Assembly: GCA_020091685.1 (NCBI GenBank)
Contig: CM034591.1
Coordinates: 11,356,833 to 11,420,832, forward strand
Reading direction: 5' to 3'
DNA from: Lutjanus erythropterus
Taxonomy: Eukaryota; Chordata; Actinopteri; Lutjaniformes; Lutjanidae
DNA: 64,000 nt
Numbering within the stretch: the first letter of the stretch is position 1; each line of letters begins with the position of its first letter. Below are positions 38,501 through 44,500 of this stretch, in pieces. The notes under the pieces were generated by a model. The model was not told where the DNA came from, made no database searches, and worked only from the letters and a program-made list of their open reading frames with translations. Made by a program: the position numbers and the translations under genes.

Positions 38501-41500
38501 CTGTTTCAGTATCTCATCAAAGACTGCACACGAGCGTGTGTGTACATGTGTATGAGGGCTTGTAGCTTTGCAGGGTTAGGACATGTTTGTGCAGTTCTTA
38601 CACAGTGTTTGACTGTAGACTATCCCATACGTCTGTGTTGTTGTGTGTTAGGATGACTATAGAGTAAGTAAATGTTTATACGCAACATAAAAATAATGAG
38701 AAGGAACCTTAAGGGTGTGTATTTGTTCAGAGATTTTACTCTGATATGAGAAAGCAGGAGCAAATGCCCTTAATAAATGCATTTGTAGTGTATTTCAACC
38801 CTATCATTTAAAAAAAAAATGCAGCTCAAAGAGGTGGAGGGAATTTTGCTGGAAAAATCCGATTTGTTTCTTTATCACACCCCACATTAAAAGCAAATGA
38901 TCCCAGTCACAACAGCCACGTTGAAGACAGTGAGGACACATGGATGTCAATCACTCCCACATCTTTTCACGTCCAAAAATTCAAATACTTTGGAGAAAAA
39001 TATGTCTAAGAAAGATTTTGAAATTCCTATTGATGTTAAGGTCCTGTATTTTGGTGCAATAAGAAAAGATGTGATTTATGAGTAAGATTTCTTCAAGATG
39101 CAATAAATGTTTTTTTTCCATCTCAACTTGTACATTCTTTTGTTTGAGGACTCACCACCTAGACCCTAATATGACGTAAACAGACCTTCCTGGGTCCGTC
39201 TTTGCTCTGCTAACATTTGCTGGAGGACAGACAGATGCAGGCAGAGCAGACCAAAGTCTCGGAGAGTAAAGCAGACATGGTAATGTCGCAATTATATGGA
39301 AAATTGTGCCAATGACAAAAAATGTTTCTAGCACTGGCCCGATTGAAGTTACCAGCTTGATGAAACTTTTTACCAGTCCCAGGCCATCAAGCGATCCCTA
39401 TTTTCTGAGCTTGTTATTGTTGATTTATCTGCATATTGTTTTCTGTTTCTGTTTTTCTTTCCTGTAATAATGAAACTTCATTCACATGGCGTGCACATGT
39501 CATCCATGATCACCTACGAGCTATACTTTGATGGCAGTAAACGTCTGCCTTATTGTGAGGGCTGACAACAGTCAAAACTAAATAATCTCCTTCTTTGCAA
39601 TAACCCTGTCTCCTGCATGAACAGTCCATAGCTGTATAGGGTCGCCCTCCACCACTGTATTTTAATGTCAGCCATAATGGTGGTCCTTATATATTCAGAG
39701 GAAGTATGCGGTGTGAAAAGTGTGAGAAACACTGACTTAAACAATTAATTGATAACCATAAGAGTTGGGGATTAATTTTCTGGCAAATCATTTCAGCTCT
39801 GTTCTTAACACACATATAATATACTGTAAAAGGATCAGACCAGCAGACCTCAGACAGAGCAAGTCTCTCCAAAGCCAGAGGCAAAACAGCCAAGACAAGG
39901 ACTGCAATGTAATTAAGTTTAAATGTGTTCCATTGACAGCGGATGGGAGAGCGACTCTGTGTCCACATGACGGCTTAATAGGGAGTTGGGTGTATTTTCC
40001 GGTTTATACTCGGTAAAACTGCAATTAATTAAAGTAATTCGGGTGTAAAAGCTCAAGTAAACAGTTTACAAGTCCAAAAAGGCGGAACTGACCATACTGC
40101 CAATGCAGCGCCTCCATGTTTCGCCACATCACATATTCAGAGTCTAACCAGAGTCCTCATAACACTCTGGTTAAGGGTGGATTTCACTTTAAGTGCTCAT
40201 GGAGGACATACAATGAAAAGCACAGAAAGCAGCAGAGCACTCTATTGTTGTATCAGTAATCAGAGGGCGCTCTTTGCTATTCATGTCCTCTGTAGCTGTA
40301 AGACAAAATAATTGCTATGAAAGTATTCTGCAAACACAATAGGCTGGTGCCAGTGTAATTGTATATATCACCGTTTTAGTAGGAGGTAACTGGTTTAATG
40401 AGGACTTGGATTTGTTTCAGCGGTTTGTCTTGTGGTGCATGCTGTCTCTGGTGGGAGATACTGTAAAGCTGGAGGGGGAGCTGTTGGTGAAAAGGTGCAG
40501 TCTGACCTCTGCTGGTAAGACATGATAGTGCAGCAACGGGGCACAAAAAGCATGCACGTCCAGCTCGGTCAAGTAGCATCTCTATGAAAAAGTTCCAAGA
40601 AATATATGAGACAAGGTCAAGGGAAAATGATGGTCATCTTCCAAACACAACTGTCCAGACTTTAACCTTCTCTAAGCGACCATAAATCAGCATTAAACTC
40701 ACAAGAGTGTTTCTGGAGAACAATTAAACTGTTCAGCTGTGTGTTTTCTGTTCTGCACTGTGTGGTCTTCGATGAAATAAGCCTCTGAATATCTATAAAA
40801 TCACAATCCAAGCGCTCTGTGTGTTTACCTGTGTGTGAAAATCTCCATGATGATGTTTTACTGCCTCTAGTGTTGGTGCAACGCCTGAAACTGGACTGAA
40901 GTTCCAATAGTACATGATAATACAGGATTAGGTATTCTGTTTTATTTCAGTTATGTGCTTTGTTGTATACTCAGAACTGAAATATACTTTCCGAAAGCCA
41001 AAAAGAGAGGGGTGAGAATGATAAGTAAAAAGTAGGGATAGAAGAGTTCCAGCAGTCAACACGAAACAACAACAACAACAGCAGCAGCAGCAACAGTCCA
41101 TGAAGATTTCTTCACTGCATTACTGGCCCTTAGGAACAAACCCATTTCTTAGCTCCCTGGATCACAAAGCAACCAAACACTGACACTCAGCTAATACAAA
41201 CCTCCGAGTCATGTGTGGTAACAACAGTAACCACGCAAAGCATCACAGTGGCTTTGTACGGCATCATTTCACCCTTTCAATCAAGTCTTTCTGTCTATAA
41301 CTTCCTCTCAGGTCTTTTTAGGATTATAATGGCACGCTTTGTGAATATAAAACACTGTCTTTCTTTGATGTTCTTCTACCTCTGATTTGCTCTGCTATTC
41401 AGCTAAGTTACAGTAGTGAGAATTTCTTAACTGAAATTCTGTAGTCATATGAAACACTTCATTCTGGTATGGCGTAATGTTTCACTGACCTGCTGTCTGA

Positions 41501-44500
41501 ACTGCTCCTGAGACAGGCAGTCGGTCACGTTGACGCAGCCCAACAGGCAGCCGGTGGGATAGTCTTTAGGAAACCTGGGCTCTGCACAGAAAACAACAAC
41601 AATCAAACATGCATCAGAGTTTTTTAAATGTTAATTTACTAGTAACAAGCAATAAAGTTGGATTCACTGTTGACTGGCTCTGGATAGTGGGTTGCTTATC
41701 TATGAAAATAACCTCAAATAATTATTTTAAGCTGGAAGGAGCATAAACCAGCCTTTTTCTCTCAGGATTCATGGCTGGAGGAGGAATACCTGGACCTGCT
41801 GAACATGGAACAGGCAGCCTGCCTGTTAAAATAGTTTGATAACATTATAGAGGACCACTGGGACAGTGTCTGCAGTTTCATTGTCTGACTTTGTAGTTAA
41901 TAGTGACTGATTACATTTGTCCTAATAATTAAGAATTTTTGAATACACTTTTTGTCCACTCTTATATGTGAGGTACCTGCTCCTACGGCTTGTATTAAAA
42001 ATTCATATGGAAGAAAAAACTGTTGAACCCTGTTGTACATATTATAAAACTATTAACTGCAAAAAAAAAATCTTCCAATATGTGAAACTGCATGTATGAT
42101 ATCAGACTTGGTGGCAGTGGTTTCCAAGATGTGGGCACTTTAATTAAAGTCATGTATGTGAAACAAGACGGATGCAAACCTCCTCCAGTGTTTGCCGTCT
42201 TATTTATTGATTTGCTGTGTGCAGTAGGTTTACCTTTCTTGTAGATGTGGCGGTACATGGCTTCCACCTCTGCAGTCTCCTGGGGGGTGGGCTTCTTGGC
42301 TGCAGCAGCAATCCAAAGACGGCCGCGGTGGGATGTGTACCAAGTTCGCCCTTCAACCCTACACACAAAATGCAAAAACAAATGAATGCACTGGCCTGAC
42401 AGAAAACAAGTCTCTATAAGAGATTTAGACTAAGTTGCACCAACAAAGATTAATTCAATCTAAGATTCAGTTTAGCAAAACTAGGCTCATATTGAGTAAA
42501 TTCAGATTTAAAATTAAGCCTAGCTCTGTTGCACAATTGAAAATTAATCTCCATTTAGTAACTCCACATTTAGTGATGTAAACCAAAATTAAATAGAGTT
42601 TAATCAACATGGAGATGCCTGTTTACCTAAATTAAAATATATTTATATGGTATCAGGACAAAGTAAGAAGGGGGGAAACCATTAACTTTTGGCTGCTCTG
42701 CATTTCTTAACTAAATTTTGCATTGTTTGCTAGCTAGCTAAAAAGTAATTTAGCCTAGTTAGCCTACTCATGATGGCTCAGCAGAGAGCCCTAATTTCCC
42801 CTCTTTGAGAAAAGAGACCCGACATAAAACTCAATTAGGTTGTGTTTGTCCCTTAACTTGATTATTTTTCTAAATCTAAATCTCAAAAATGCTGCCATTT
42901 TAAAAATTAAACTTATTCAAATTTAAGTTTAAAGTTAATATTGGATCACATTTCAAATTGGAGTTTAGAGTTTTGGTGCAACAGAATTACATTTAATCTT
43001 TGTAAAAACTAAGCTGAGGTTGAAAGAGAGGTTTAAATTTAATATTCCTTAGATTTAAAATAGTTTAAAAGTTTTGTGCAACATAATTTAAACCATGACT
43101 TAAACAGGTTTATAAAATAAACCGTGTTTGTGCAACCCAGGCTTGAACTGTGAATTTTTTGGTCAATTTTGTTTACCTTTAAAGCCCATTTTACTCCTTA
43201 CCTCTTGATGCCTCTGACCAGTAGCGAGGCCCACGGCTGGTGCATGCTGAGGCACCAGCCTCCGTCAGACATTTCCTGCAGCTCTTTGTCTTGGAGTCGC
43301 AACCTGGAACGTTCCTCTCTTCCCTTGTCCTCCGCAGAACTCTTCCCCTGCTCCACATTTCTCTTGTAGTTTTCATTTCCTCCAACATCCACCCACTAGA
43401 GAGTGCATTAGTTGTCGTCATTATCATCAGAAGAATCTGTTTGACAACTTTCCACAGAATTTTCATGATGTAAAAAAGTCCTATGCAAACTCAGGTGGGA
43501 GAATTTCAACCCATTTTACTGATGCTCAAATTAAGTTTTATAAAATGACTCTGAAGAAGAAATATTTTCATATGCAGTGTCAAAAATGTACCACAAGATG
43601 GCACTGCCATTATTCCCTGTGCATATGTCAGAAATGACGTACCTCTGGTGCAGACTGCATTATGTTGGGGTTGACCAGCTCCCTGCTGCTCTGCTTCCCA
43701 CCTTGTCTCTCAGCAAACATCGGTGATTTTGACGTAGAGTCATTGTTCATAGCCTTGAGAGTCTCATCCAACCTGCAAATTATTACAAACATTCCAACAA
43801 GAGAAGTTGTTCAGCATGACTACACAACATAAATCTGCCCTCACAGCCTTGATTCAAGCGGTGTCACATTATCTTACTTGTTGTAGTACTCGTCGAGGTT
43901 CCTCCCCTCATCAATCACTTGTCTACCAGCAAAATCCAACGTGATCTTCCTGTCCTTGCGAGAGGCGTGACGAAGTTCTCTCAGCTCCTCTTCCTTTTTC
44001 CTCAGCTTTTCTCGCTCGTTGGGTGACAACCACTGATTGGATTCAGTGGCAAAGTAATCCGACTCATCGTCCAGAACCTGCGTTCTCCTGACGCTGGAGT
44101 TCAAAAAAGACAGTAAATAAACACACAGGTGTTACCACAAAGTTTCATGATTACGTAAAGTGTACGTAAAGTAAAGTGTTAGTATCGTGCAACAAACAGC
44201 AAATCTATATTTCTTTGTGTTCTGTGTGTTTTAAATATACCTGTTCCTGTCGTATTCCAGCAGTTTGTCTTTGTGCTGGACAGCCTTCTCCAATCCAGTC
44301 TTCATCAAGGCCTCTTGGTGTGGGAGATAATCTCTTTCTCCACAGTCTGTCGCCAAAATAAAACCAAAATATAGCATCAACTCATTATTATTTCATACAT
44401 GTTTTAAGTCAAAAATTTGAGAGAAGTTTTGACTCTCACCTCCCATAAGCTTCTTTCTTAGTTTCTGGCTTTTGTTGGAGTCTCGTTGCAGGATCTCCTG

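Larger units (their letters stand above)
2514..41489 (-). other. trip4: Giant trip4 intron 11 (about 39 kb)
   Basis: Defined by the phase-0 donor GTCAGT of exon 11 and the CTGCAG acceptor of exon 12. No other exon of TRIP4 is missing between them, because the joined protein is continuous with the family. The intron consists largely of transposon remnants, microsatellites and some complex single-copy-looking blocks. I found no nested protein gene: open frames are short or lie in low-complexity sequence. Confidence 0.88.

Noticed and set aside
40376..40907. Small minus-strand frames of 67-81 codons
   Set aside because: No homology, no splice sites in register, and composition like the surrounding intron.
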